A stretch of DNA of 64,000 nt, taken from NCBI RefSeq assembly GCF_947242115.1, contig NC_074714.1, positions 38,016,323 through 38,080,322 of the forward strand. The letters are read 5' to 3'. Each line of letters opens with the position of its first letter. Position 1 is the first letter of the stretch. This DNA comes from Biomphalaria glabrata (taxonomy: Eukaryota; Mollusca; Gastropoda; Planorbidae). Of the stretch, positions 48,997-64,000 are shown in pieces. The translations under genes were made by a program, and so were the position numbers. Below the pieces are notes generated by a model. It did no database searches. It was not told the origin of the DNA and saw only the letters and a list, made by a program, of their open reading frames with translations.

Positions 48997-50691
48997 TTTT
49001 CTTTTAACTGCCTGACACAGGATAGAAATTTGAAAAAACATATGTTACAAAACAACATATATTCAGAAAGCTGAATAATGATTTCATTTTTATGATAGAC
49101 ATAACATTAGACCTTATTTGCAAATAGTAAATAAGGCTTAGATCTAATATTCAATACAAGTAAAATTTTATACAAATAATAAATTAGTAAAAATAAGCAA
49201 TATTAAGAGAACATTTGTAAAAATATATGTCACAGGCAAAAGGCCCTAAAATCCAATGTACTCAAATAATAAAAGAAATATATTTTTAAAAAATGATGCA
49301 CAAAATAATCTCATTGTGGATATTTGGTATTGGGAGTCTGAGCTTTAGTGTAGAACAAACGATGAATCAACATGATATGTAACATATACAGCAGTACTGG
49401 AGTACATAGCTATTGAGAGAAGAAAGTAAAGAAAATAAGATGAAGAGCCCATTTAATGGTCATATTTTTCTTCACCTTCTTATCTCAAATAACTATTGTG
49501 ATCTAGAGCTGCCATTATAAGTAACATGCTATGCTAATCATTATTGGATATTTGGTAGAATAACAAATATCACATAAAATAATACATTTGACAACAAATT
49601 CGTGCATACATTCTGGAGTAAATATAGATAAATAAATATAACAATGACATTATAGTAAGAATATGAGGAAAAAAAAGGAAGCTGCAATTATTTTAATGTA
49701 AAAAGTCTTAATAAACATAGTTTTCTTTTTTTTTTCTTTAAGCTCTTTTTAACCGCTTTAAATTTTTGAAAAAAAAAAAAAAAATCTTAAACTTAGTACA
49801 GTGAGTTCCTGCTTAGCGATAGTGCTAGGGACCAGAAAGTCCATCCTTAAGTTTATTTCATCATTAAGTGTGCTCCTAGATTAGGGTTATAGGTCTTACT
49901 TATTTGTTAATAGTTGAGCATGTAGTAATTATTTCTTGTGAAATTAAAAAATTAACTAAGCCATCTGTCCTATCTTTGTAATTTGGTTGTACATTAGAAT
50001 TAAATTAAATTAATGGTTATTCATGAAAGTCCATCGTAACTTTGAGTTGTTAAACATACCCGTCATAAAGTGAGGTCTCACTGTAATGAAGTAACATTAT
50101 AGTGGCATACATTTGGCTAGGTTTTTAATATACATCAGAATAATGAAGTAATCTACAAAGCTATCTCTCAATTATCATAAATTTACAATAAAGCTATTAA
50201 AAAAAAGACTTAAAAGGATTTTTAAAATCTATTTGTGCAAAACCATAAAATGAATCAGTTTTTGAAATAAAATGCTCTTATATACAGGTGACTATAATAG
50301 CAATACAGGTTAAAAGCCCCTTTAACTCAGAGACACAGCTAGCATAATTACACGTATTACCTCTTCAGCTACAACTAGCTGGCCTCTGTGTGGAGATAAA
50401 ATAATTCAGAACAGATCACTGTTCCACAAAATATGTCTATCATAATGTCAACAGTAAAAAAGTAAATTGATATTCAGGTCAACTTGTTTAAATTTGATAA
50501 TATGAAGCTTTTACTTATTTACAACATACTTGCCTTCCAACTTTCTTATATTAAATAACAATAAGATAAATACATAACATTTTTCATATACAGATAAACC
50601 CATTGATATGATCTGTTTTCCTAAATCTATTGTGCTTACTTTTTGTTGTAAAATAACATATATTAAGGACTGCAACATTATAATTAAAGAA
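48997..50691. other. Spacer 3' of kinase copy 1
   Basis: AT-rich, no exon recognised. No clear AATAAA lies close to the stop codon of copy 1. Confidence 0.4.
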
Positions 50692-53600
50692 TTAATCTTT
50701 GTATTGATATTTGACTTCTCTTGGTTTCTCTACTAACATGATCATAACATTCATAATGTTTGTTCCTGTCAGATTTGTCTGTATAAAATTATTTCCCTGG
50801 TTGACTTTTTCAAAAAACCTGAAAGAATCATTGTTTTCTAAATACTCTCTCATGCTCAGGCCACTAGCTTCAACTTTATCAAGAAACTCTAAATCCACAA
50901 CTGCTCCAGCCATCTTGGTGACGCCATCATGGCCATCAGAGTCACAGCTAAGGTAGCACATTCTGCATTCGGCCACATTTAGCTTTTTGACCCGAAATTC
51001 TTCCTGCAGTGCTATGGCAGCAGCCAATACTGATTCCATACATTTTCCACCTTGGCCAGAGCCTCGGACATGGACGACAGTGTCCCCTCCAGCGATGATA
51101 CAAATGTCTCTATTCATGTTGTGGGCTTTATCCACTGTATTGGCTATGTAGTTGATCCATTTTTTCTTGATGCCCAAGCTTACCAATTCTAGTTCCATAA
51201 TGGAGAGTTCTGAATTGGGTTCCCATGATGCTTTCCTGATTGAGAAAGTAAATATAAAAACATTATAATTTAAAAAATTGAAATCAAGGTAAAAAAAAAC
51301 TTGCTTAAAGTAAAGATCTGACAGCCAAATAAAATAAAAACAAGAAAAACATAAAAAGAAATTGATATCTGGGTGGATTTTACCATAATTGATTTTTAAA
51401 AGCATTTACACACAAAAAAAAGGAGGAATGACTTGAATTCGAACTCCTTCATCATGCCTGCTTGGACCAACGTGCTAAACACTCTGCTAGTGAGGTACTT
51501 ATGAGTGACTAGAAAGATTGAATAGTTATATATTGTTTGTTTGATAAAGCGGGGACCTATGAAGGAGACTAATTCAGCTTACTCCACCACTTCAGTCAAG
51601 TACAATTTCTTTCCCTTGTTTGAGCTGCCAAACAAAATAATTAATTACCAATAGTTAATTAACTAATTGGTTAATTTTTTAAAAATTGCTTAAAAAAGAA
51701 ATAATTGTGCAAAATTTCAGCTTAATCTGAGATTGGGTGTCAGAGAAATAACATGCACAAACTTTTTACCAGACAGACACACACAAAGTGAGTTGATATA
51801 AGCTTTGCAAAAAAAAAAATTAATTAATAAATTTTAAAAGGTGCAGAGCAAACACACAATTAAACATTGCACTCTATTCAGAAGAAATGAAGAAACTAAT
51901 AGTGAATAAAATAAATGAGAAATGGACAAGCTCTCATCCGAATCACAAGAAAGATGATGCCTATTATAAGCTATCCCGACAAGATCAATGTCAAATCTTT
52001 TGACTCAGGACCTGACACAACAGAATGAGACAACATATGCACCGAAAGCTAAAAATTGGAACCAGTGAAATTTGCCTATGTGGAGTATCACCAGAGAATG
52101 CTGACCATGTCCTTCAAAACTGCTCTCTTTACTAAGAGGCCTGTACAAGACACTGGCCCCAAAACACCCCAATAGAAAGAAAACTATATGGAGAGCGCCT
52201 TGATTTGGAAACCACTGCACAGTTTATCTATATATTGGTTTAGTCATCTGAACGCTCCAACATAAAAAAAAGAACAAGGAAGAAGAAGAAACTAAAGATA
52301 TTTTAAAATTTTATGTCAAAAGAGAAATAACTTCTAGAATGAAATGAAAACATTTTCTAATTTAATTCTAAAACTCCTGTAGCTCAACAATCTATCACTT
52401 GTATCTCATAATCTAGTACATTACACTTACACATTCAAAATTTATTTTTTTTTAAAGTGTGATTCCTCTCTAATTTTTAGAAGTTGACTAGACTTCAAAT
52501 TCAAAGCTGCTACTAGTGATTGGATGCCAAATCACTTCAATTCTCAGCCATCATACCCAAGTTGGTAGAAAAGACCTTTCATTATCAGGAATTTCTTGCT
52601 ACATTTCTAAAAGTTAAACCTAACCCTTATCAGTTATCTAGGCACCTAGATCTCAAACAATGTGAAAACAGAAAGGTTATTTACCTATCACTTTTCAGAA
52701 ACTTCAAGTTTCTAAACAAAGAATTGTAGAATGAAAGGGAATTAATTAGAAACAGAATTTTTTTTAAATATTTTTTTAAAAATATCTTCTGTTTGAGATG
52801 TTACTAATTTAAAACCTATACAAGAGAAGACAAGTTTATATTGGTGGTTCATCAATTATCAAGTTTCAAGTTAAATACTTTTCTGAGTCTATTTTTAAAA
52901 TTAAGTTATAATTTGTGTTAATAGTGTGTTTAAGCTTTTTGTGGTTTCTACTTGGAATATTTAATTATTTTAGTTTATTAAAGTATTTCTTTACAAATCT
53001 ATGGTGATACAGTGGAAATTGTGTCATCAAATTTAGAGTATTAACCACCAAATTACATCCTAACACAAGGTAAAGGTCAATGTCCTCAATCTTAGTATCA
53101 TCCTATCATCATCTGAAGTGAAATTATTTTAGATTCTAAATTACCTGTCAAAGCAAAACATGACAAACTTAGCCAGTTTTGCATACAATGATCCAACTTT
53201 TGTTGCTTCTCCTGTCATTTCAGTAGTCAAAATAACAGGCAAATAGCCAAGTTCTGTAGCTCGGCTAGCGGCAGCTTCACAGGCAATGAGATTATTTCCA
53301 ACTATGACATTCTGAACACCTTCCAACTGATGTTGTTGCACTTTCTTCTGAGTTGATTTTAAACCTGCCTGAGCTTGAATCATGTTGAGTTGTTTGATTT
53401 CTTTCTCCAGAAACTTTCTAATGCTTTCAGGTGTTTTGTCTAGGATGCCAAGCCGCATGAGTATCTCCATGCAGTGATGTGGAGTGCGTTGGGTAGGGCA
53501 TGTAGGGCCGCTAGCGATGAGATCCACTGCATCACCAATGACGGAAGACAGAATTAATGAGACTACCTATAGGATTAACAGCAATAAATGTAATTTGTTT

Positions 53601-56167
53601 CAAAAACAACATTAAAAGTTTAAAACTTTATCACATTATAAATTTAAAACAAATAAAAAAAGTACAATGATATTTTCATAAACTGTATATTTTCTATGCA
53701 GTAACTTTTTTTTTTAAAAAGGTATATACTAAGGTTTTTTTAAGATTCTCAAGATGTCCTTTTTTTCAGAATTCAGGTAATGCTAAATGTTAAATAATGC
53801 CAGAAAGAATTTGAACTGGACTAAAAAATGAATAATCCTTTAGTGCTAACATCTTAGAAATCACTGGAAAATAAAAGATTGCCTTTGACATGTCAGTTGG
53901 GATGGTGAAGCACCTACTACAGCTGTCAAACAATATTTATAATATATTTATAATGTTAATAGAAATAATTTTTTTTATATTTAGATTTTGATCATTTAAA
54001 TTATAACTATACAACATGTGGATGTGTAGCTAAAAGGCATTATAAACTGCTTGCCCACCTATTAAGAGAGCTCAAGCTTGAAACTTAGTTGTGTTTGCTG
54101 AGCGCTATAAATGCAGTATGGAAACCCTCTCCAGACACCTCTCCCTATGGGTTCACAAAAGAGATTGGACCATAGCGCAGTGTGCATGCTATAAGCATGA
54201 AAAGTGAGCTAGACAAAGGCAGTTGAAAAAGAAATTCTAATTATTTCAATGTATTTCAAACATTACCTTTGCAGGTCGGGCTAGTAAAGCAAGTCCTCCA
54301 CCTTTTAGAATTTCTATGTTTTTACGAACTGTATTTATTTCACGCACTGTAGCACCATTTCTTGCTAATAGTCTGGTCAGCTCAAACAGATCTAGCAAAG
54401 TGATTGGTGGATATGGTGATGGACATAATGTGGATCCTCCTTCTGCAAAAAAAAAAATAAAAAAATCTCCAATCAGTGTAACATCATATTTAGAAAACCA
54501 CTGAAATAATACAGAATAGAATTATATCAATACCTGAAAGAACTACAATTAATATGTCATTGGGTGAAAGGTTAGATACCAAATTTTGAATGGCTATAGC
54601 AGCATTATATGAACGTTGGTCCATTTCTACAGATGAAACTGTTGCTGCACCTTCAAAGACTTGAATCTTAGAAGTAGGTGAAAGAAACATATCTCTGTCA
54701 AATTATAGAAGTGAATAAGTTAAGAAACAGCACATCAACATTAACATCCGGTAACATAAAAGTTAACTATGATATAATTTCATTGAAAAAGTATACAGCT
54801 TTACTGCCAAGTGACCTCCCATTTTGCCATCACAATCCACAAATACATTTTAATTTTGTGTTTTAAAAAAAAAAGTTGTTTAGTGAATGATGTAAAAGAA
54901 ACCTTGATAAAACATCTACAAATATGTAAGAAAATGTAAAGTTCCCTCTTTCAGAGTTTGCGATCTATGGAGGCTGAGGATTAAAAATGATCTATTATTT
55001 TGGCCATCAATTAATAAGCAAACGTGTCATGTGGCCAGCACAATAACCAAATGCCTTTACTTTCCTCAACAAAGTCAAGTACCCATTTAAGTTAGTGGAC
55101 TCCCGGCCGTCCTAAAAATTCCAAAGTGAGAAAAAAAATTCAGTCTTCACCAGGATTTGAATCTGGGAGCCCGTAATTTGGAAGCCAAGCTCTTTACCAC
55201 TAGGCCATCACACCCCCATCTCAACAAAATGTTTTATGATTGAAAGAGATGGCCGTGCATCTATGAGCTCACAAATGAATATTTGTTGTTACTAAGAATA
55301 AATGATAAAGTAAAATTGTATTTATTACCGGGTACTTTATATTATAATTAGGACATGGTGGCCAAAAGGTGAAGCACTCTGCTTTCAAATTCCAGTGATA
55401 ATTGGGATTTTGTATTTTGGAATTTTTAGGACATCTTGAGTCAATCCAACTCTTATAGGTACCTGACATATATTGTAGAAGTGGTTGCAAAGGTCACATG
55501 ACATCCACATTAAGTGAAAGAAATAGAGAAAAGGCTCCATAGATTGCAAGATTGTAAAGGGGTACCTTTACTTTTAGTATATGGTACCAGTAATTTAAAA
55601 AATATCCCGACCAAAAAAATAAAAGGGAAAAACCTTAAACCAGTATTTTATTTTTAACCTGTTGTTTTCAATATTGAAAATCTCTTCCTTCAATCCTTTT
55701 GGAATGCTGATAATACCAGTCACCAAATGATCGCTTAAGATGTCTTCAACAACTTTAGCCATACCAAGAACAGCTTCGCCAAAACCAACTACAAATATAT
55801 TTTTGTTGACTGTGTAGGTCTTGTCCTGAACTTTCAAGGTCGATGTGGCTCGATTGTATTGTAGGACATTCTCTATCATCACTTTAGGACACACTGACTT
55901 GACAGCAGTTTTAAAAAGATCAGCAGCATCTGCTTTCAGGTCTATTTCTGTCATCCTGTCTCTCTTCTTTAGAACTGCTTCTTGAAAACAAAATGATGAG
56001 TTATGAAAGTTTCTTATTGACATTTCTGAGCTCATCACTTGGAGATGTTGTGTTTGTAGTTTGAACAGAACCCTTTGGACTGAGACTGGATGGGAAGCAA
56101 GTCCAGCAACATTCTGAATCTTTATGGATCTTCCACACAGTTGTTTCAAATGTTTTATCAGAGACAT
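50692..56167 (-). CDS. GLYCTK-like: Glycerate kinase-like paralogue (copy 1), active site altered
   Basis: Five exons: 56167-55659, 54694-54534, 54442-54267, 53566-53145, 51235-50692; phases 2, 1, 0, 2 match those of copy 2 exactly, giving 603 aa. The first 45 residues (MSLIKHLKQLCGRSIKIQNV onward) are basic and amphipathic, a likely mitochondrial presequence. DUF4147 is followed by MOFRL. The usual GK loop is GE (VVGFGEAVLGMA, Glu131), GGRNQE is GGKCME (Lys487), and the GTDGxDGPT motif is SCDSDGHDGVT (519-529). These are the same three sites changed in copy 2, so the losses may predate their split. Structural motifs (EGGSTLCPSP, SGPTCPTQ, NLTGTNIMN) persist and the frame is intact, so the protein is probably made but not a standard kinase. 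Confidence 0.92.
51543..51815 (+). repeat. R3 repeat in intron 4 of kinase copy 1
   Basis: The longest R3 copy in the window, from GCGGGGACCTATGAAGGAGA to AGTTGATATAAGCTTTG. Confidence 0.75.
51868..52265 (+). mobile_element. LINE 3' end in intron 4 of kinase copy 1
   Basis: Plus-strand relative of the copy at 35855-36260: ATGAGACAACATATGCACCG, GGAACCAGTGAAATTTGCC, then CACTGGCCCCAAAACACCCC. It ends in an A-rich tail (CATAAAAAAAAGAAC). Frames are broken. Confidence 0.8.
54060..54225 (+). mobile_element. S2 SINE fragment in intron 3 of kinase copy 1
   Basis: Contains the reverse complement of the 44530-44610 wording: AAAGAGATTGGACCATAGCG and ATGCTATAAGCATGAAAA. It lies in the intron between the GGS exon and the next exon. 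The tRNA-like head is poorly kept. Confidence 0.55.
54952..55217 (-). mobile_element. S1 SINE in intron 1 of kinase copy 1
   Basis: The tRNA-like head is at the right (CTTTACCACTAGGCCATCAC) and GTGTCATGTGGCCAGCACAA lies in the middle. It lies head to head with another S1 copy at 55350-55576, so the intron RNA could form a long hairpin. Confidence 0.75.
55350..55576 (+). mobile_element. S1 SINE in intron 1 of kinase copy 1
   Basis: Starts GGACATGGTGGCCAAAAGGT and ends GATTGTAAAGGGGTACCTTT; more diverged than the neighbouring copy. Confidence 0.65.
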
Positions 56168-56245
56168 TTTTTTTAAAAGTGGTAATGTGATTTTTGAAAA
56201 GTTAATTTTGCTCTAGGGCTTTACAGTATCTTGAATCCAGATTGT

Positions 56246-56257
56246 CTATTTATATAG
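56246..56257 (-). promoter_or_regulatory. TATA box of kinase copy 1
   Basis: On the minus strand TATATAAATAG lies about 80 bases before the ATG at 56167, predicting a start site near 56220 and a 5' UTR of about 50 nt. Kinase copies 2 and 3 show no such box. Confidence 0.4.
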
Positions 56258-56639
56258 GTTATCTCTGACTCCATAGAAAATACATGCAACTGAAATGTAT
56301 GTGCTGCCACTGTTGGCGTTGGTTTCTTCTTGAATGGGGCAGAATCTACTGTGACTTGTAGGCCGACTCTGTAACAAACAGAAATCTAATTAATAAATTC
56401 AATTATGCACAGTATTTTTGTGAAACCTTTTTGGTATGTTGTCTTGCTATGTGAACAATATACCTCACTAACTAAAGCCAGTTTTGTTCTTGTTTTTTTT
56501 ATTTATTTTTGTGACGACTTTCGTGCTAATTTAGTTAATTATGCTCAAAGTTTGCTAAGTCAGCAAATCATAGGAAAAATACAATGGAAAAATAAGTTTT
56601 CTTAATTAAAAGAGCAGACAAAAGACTAATTAAAACGCA

Positions 56640-57060
56640 AGTGATGAAATCTATATAGATTATAATAATATAGTATATAGTATTATAGTAATCTTGATTT
56701 AGAGAGTCTATGACTGTGTATTATTTACCTCCCCCCCCCCCCTCTCAGATCTTGACTAATGCTAGTTAGCGCCTTCCTGAAGATTGACCTAGATCTACAA
56801 AAGTAGGTTAATCTGGTCAAACTAATCTTTATTTTGACACTGTCATTTAGATCTAGTAGTTTTAGCGCTGTCTATGAAAACAACTAACTAGATCTAGATT
56901 AGAAGATAATGCAATTATAAGCCTAAGCATTTAAAAAAAACTATTAGATCTAGATCTAATCCTAATGGATTCATGTTATAGTGTAATAATCTAATTTATT
57001 TTAACACTAACACCAAGTTTAGCTTGGTTCCAATGAATGTAGATCTCTAATCTAGATCTA
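56640..57060. repeat. AGATCTA-rich block
   Basis: Repeated CTAGATCTAGAT words and a C11 run near 56731; same composition as the blocks at 16241 and 45720. Confidence 0.55.
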
Positions 57061-57373
57061 TGGAAAAAAAAATTCACCTTCCTTGATTCACCCATGACCT
57101 TCTGTAACTATAAACTCTGCTGCCAACTTTGCAGCTATAAGCAAAGTAACAAATCCATGTACAAAGAAAAAAAAAAGGGGGGGGGGGGGAATATAATATA
57201 TATGTTTTACGCTTACGTCAACCAACTTAGTCCTACGTAACAAATCAATAGATTTCCTGAACAAAAAATCTTTCGGCTTTCTGTAACCTTTTCTTAAATT
57301 TCTTTCGAGGACCAGAACAGGTTATAATACTATAAATTTATTAAATAAAATGTGTGTGTACTGTGTATATATA

Positions 57374-57430
57374 TATATGCCCTATATATTATATAGGCCC
57401 TATATATTATATAGGCCCTATATATTATAT
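57374..57430. repeat. Three copies of an 18-19-bp unit
   Basis: Tandem CCCTATATATTATATAGG units, each nearly palindromic. Confidence 0.8.
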
Positions 57431-60396
57431 CTAGCAATAACCCTGCATTGCACAAGTTAGTACAGAAGGTGCGCTCTATATAGCTTGTGCACTGTTAGAG
57501 ACTAAACTTGATATGAATGTTGACTTTGTAGAGAACAAATTAAGGCAGTTCCATAGTTAGAGAGCTTGAGAAGAAGCAGTACTTAAAGGCAGATCTTAAA
57601 TTGTTAGGATGTGTTTGTGATGTCTTGTAGAAAGACATCTCCTCGTTGTGTTGCCATGACAGCGGAGCTTTACTCTACTGTGCTGTAATAACCGATTTTG
57701 CAGCATGTAGTAAATAAAGGTTACCTCCCTATTATTATTATGGAATGTATGTACATGTTTCAGATGTAACTATGAGATAAGGTGGGCGGATTCTATGGTT
57801 GAGTTGGCTGATTAGGTTCTGATACAAACAAGTGGTGTGGTCTTTTGTTATTCAAGTTAATAAATGGAGGTGAGAGTTGATGAAGAAACGAGTAACAATT
57901 AAGACGTGTATTTTTTTTTTCAGAGTTATTTCGTGTTAAAATTATTAGGCTATTTCACATTTGCTTCTTACACCTATACACCTATCTATATTGAAGAAAG
58001 CTGTGCATATTTTCTGTTAATAAAAGTTCTATTCAGTTTTGTTTTAAAAAGAATTTGTTCAAGTTTATTTCAAATTGTACATTAAGAATTTAATACATCT
58101 ACACTGGATAGTTGTACTAGCTGTTTGGCGCTATAAACCAACAGCCAAGTATCAACACTTATTAATGTTAATCTATCAAACGCTTGAATAAAGAGTTTGA
58201 CTCAAAGATTACACAAATTGGTTCAGTATTATAGAATCTAGAATTGGTTTGCTGAAACATATTTTGAAATAAAAAATGGCAAAAGGCTACATACGAATAT
58301 GTTATAGATCACTATCATATCAATGTCATCTTGGCAGGAGCTATGACCAGTTTATCAACTCCCTAAATTCATTACATATATAAATTACATTCAAATGGAG
58401 CTATTTAAAATAATAGAAAAGGGGAAACACAATGGGCTAATTTATTTTTAAATTGTTCCCAACAATAAAAACAAAATTCTTAGTAACTATTTTTAAAGAT
58501 CTAGATTAAAAACAAATATTTCTTTTAACAAATTAAGTATCTATTTCACCAGCTAGCATGCAATTTCAAATATTGGAGATCTTTCTATTTCTTAGGTAAA
58601 GGTGTTTATTATTTTAAAACTAAATAAAATTTTAATGTGCATGGAATTTTTCATACTAAATAAAAATATTTAACTTACATTCCTCATTATTTTTTTCTCC
58701 TGATTTCTTTCAAACTACATTTCATTTGATTGAATATTGCCCAAATAAATGTGCTTGTGAGGGAGTAGATGAGCAATAGTAGAAGGTTAATAAAAGTATG
58801 GGATGTAAAGAATGTTAATGATCTGGTGATAAGCTATTTTTGTTAGTATTTGCTATGATCAAAACAGTGAGTTAGAATGACAACACAAGAAATTACTAAA
58901 TACTCAGTTTATTTTTGTCTACTATATAGTTCTATATTTATAAATATACACAACAGCATAAATTTGTGCGCTATAAAAAAGCTTTAAAATAGATTATCTT
59001 AACAACAGTTAATTATGCAGAAAATGTAGCTTTCTACCTTCACTCATCCTTAGATCATCTCTAGTATTATTGTTCATTAAAAAATATAATCATACAATTA
59101 AAACATCTTTTTTTTTTAATACTTTCACCGTCATTTAAATAGATTGAGACTAAGGTATGATACTTGACAAGTACACTTAGATAAAATGTAAAAAGACTGA
59201 CAAAATAACTAAAATGTCACTTTTATTTACCAACCCTTTTTTAGACAACAAGCTATAAATGTATATAAGCCTCTTCAATACATCTTGCTATGGTCAACAT
59301 AAAATTTAAAAAAAATAAATAAATGGTAAGAAACCTAATACAACAGAAACTACTTCACAAAATGCATATTAATGCTTATTGCTTAATCTTCTAATTGGAA
59401 GTAAGATAAGGAAACTCTTTTGAAACAACACAGGAGCACAGCATTCTATTCAAACTTCGTGACACTAATATGACTTTTATACTAACTTGAGTAAAATAGT
59501 GTTGATTCAAGAGAATCATTAGAAACCACAGGCTGAAGTTGTTTTTGAAATAAACTGGTTTAAACTAAAATATTAAACTCAAATCAAAAACAAATAAATT
59601 CTAGTAGATAGATAGATTGTTATAAACATTATGATTGCTGCTTTAAGATAGATCAGATGAAAAAGTGTAACCTCCATTTTTATAATAAAAGTTATCAAAA
59701 TCAGTTAAAATCTTAATCACACTAATAACTCTGTGGGATGGCAACTGATGTTATAATGATCATGCATACATTAAATATTTTTATAAAAATATAGGACCAC
59801 TCTAAAATTGTAACTAAAAAAACAACTAACTGCTTTCACTTTGAACACATTTTTTCTTTAAAAACCATTAGAAAGAAGTCAGATAAGTTTTTTTTATTTG
59901 TGTACTGGGTATGCAACGTAATAATGAGTATGAGAGCCAAAAAAAAATAATAATTACACTGCAAATCATTCTATGTGATTAACTTACAATAGCTGAAACA
60001 CACTATTCAATCTTTTGGTATCTAAGCTCTAGGAATGTAAATGTTTCAAATATAATGTACAGTGGATAACATCAAAACCTAGATTAAATGGCAGTGTAAA
60101 TAAATATTGGTTACACAGAAAAGTAGACCTGCAATGTTAAAATAGAATTTGTCTGTGTACAAACAAATATTTTCAGCTCTTTTTCTCCTTATTCATTCAC
60201 AATAGTTGGCATCACAGCAATGCTGAAGTTTCTTGTGGAAAGCATCCAAATGACTTTTGTTGGAACAAGTCTGATTATGGTGGATAATGATTTCTCTGTA
60301 GGTATTCTGTCTATGGGAGAATCAAGAATAGGGAAAAACATGCTTGCAATTTCTTAATTCCCATATTACAGAATCTTCCTAGTCAGTCAAGCTGCA
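57431..60396. other. Spacer and 3' UTR of the rightmost gene
   Basis: The last 1-3 kb before 60397 are expected to hold the 3' UTR of the minus-strand gene ending there. The poly(A) site was not located. No other exon recognised. Confidence 0.4.
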
Positions 60397-63354
<2,958 letters not shown>

Positions 63355-63359
63355 CTATA

Positions 63360-64000
63360 ATAACAACACAGCAACCGAAAAAAAAAACATTGGCATTTTC
63401 TTTGAACTGTTTATAGAGAGCATGTCATTTGAGTTAAAATAATTTTTCACTAAAAAAATTAATTCAGTCATGCATTATTTTTGTTTGACGCAATTAAAAA
63501 AAATATATATACACTTTATATATATAAAAATTCTGATTTTTTTTTTCTTGAAATCACTATTATATTTAATTCTTATCTACTGTTACTTTGCAAAGTTATG
63601 TTTGATTCTAAAAAAAAAAAAGGAATTTCTATGCCAATGAAAACTGAAAAAAAAAAAAAAAAAATACATAACACTAGTTCATATCATACTTGGAATAGAA
63701 AAAAAAAAAATTAAGTGAATGACATAAAGAAACATACTGAGCACATTGTCTATTGTTAAAGAACACGAGAGCTAGAGTGTCTACACTGGCTGCTTCTTCA
63801 AACACTGCTCAGGAAAGACATTCAGACAAATACAGCTGGTCATGTCATGGGTTACTGAAGTTTCAGTTGTTAAGAAATTTAACTTAGGGATTAGAAAAGA
63901 AAACGCTGAGACCAAACAAAAATGCTCCTGTAATGTAAATAGCATTGTACAAGGAAATACTTAAGCTTGACTTCAGACAATATTTATAATGAACTGAATA
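63360..64000. other. AT-rich intron, possible missed exon
   Basis: Mostly poly-A/T. A GC-richer stretch at about 63720-63835 reads on the minus strand as EEAASVDTLALVFFNNRQCA in one frame, but no donor in a compatible phase was found, so it is not called. Confidence 0.3.

Noticed and set aside
57602-57972. Possible solo LTR (TGTTAGGATG ... CTTCTTACA with an AATAAA inside)
   Set aside because: No target duplication at the ends and no partner copy in the window; support too weak.
63735-63810. Extra exon of the rightmost gene (EEAASVDTLALVFFNNRQCA)
   Set aside because: No donor leads in phase to the exon at 63354; one candidate donor creates a stop codon.

Overview
The window looks like nuclear DNA of a freshwater pulmonate snail (Hygrophila, for example a Biomphalaria-, Bulinus- or Physa-like animal). 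This is an inference from three things: AT-rich, intron-rich sequence with spliced animal genes; long blocks built almost only from AGATCT/TAGA words; and a tRNA-headed SINE family with hAT elements of a kind I associate with these genomes. No species can be named from the sequence alone.

The right half carries a tandem cluster of three class II (MOFRL-type) D-glycerate 2-kinase genes, all on the minus strand: copy 1 (56167-50692), copy 2 (42271-37121) and copy 3 (33023-28829). Each can be joined across GT/AG introns with consistent phases into one open protein of 603, 595 and 597 aa. Copy 3 keeps the expected active-site motifs. Copies 1 and 2 share one exon plan and have lost the same key residues, so they look like divergent, possibly non-catalytic paralogues. 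Upstream of the cluster, the last three exons of an unrecognised minus-strand gene lie at 63354-60397.

The left half is mostly repeats. It holds a 21-copy minisatellite (3342-4045) and a 5-kb array of a 30-bp unit, about 165 copies in strict register with higher-order structure (6199-11163). It also holds a minus-strand gene start with a 42-nt microexon (14686-13787) and a plus-strand CCAAT promoter with a probable non-coding first exon (about 12400-12576).

From 17.5 to 26.3 kb lies a nest of mobile elements. A tandem repeat array is split by a 4.77-kb hAT transposon with a perfect 8-bp target duplication. That transposon is itself split by a LINE fragment and by a 1.73-kb non-autonomous hAT element with its own perfect 8-bp duplication. 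A shorter relative of the outer hAT element sits at 43891-45706 between kinase copies 1 and 2. SINEs, LINE 3' ends and a dispersed repeat called R3 here are scattered through introns and spacers. The remaining spacers are AT-rich with nothing recognisable.
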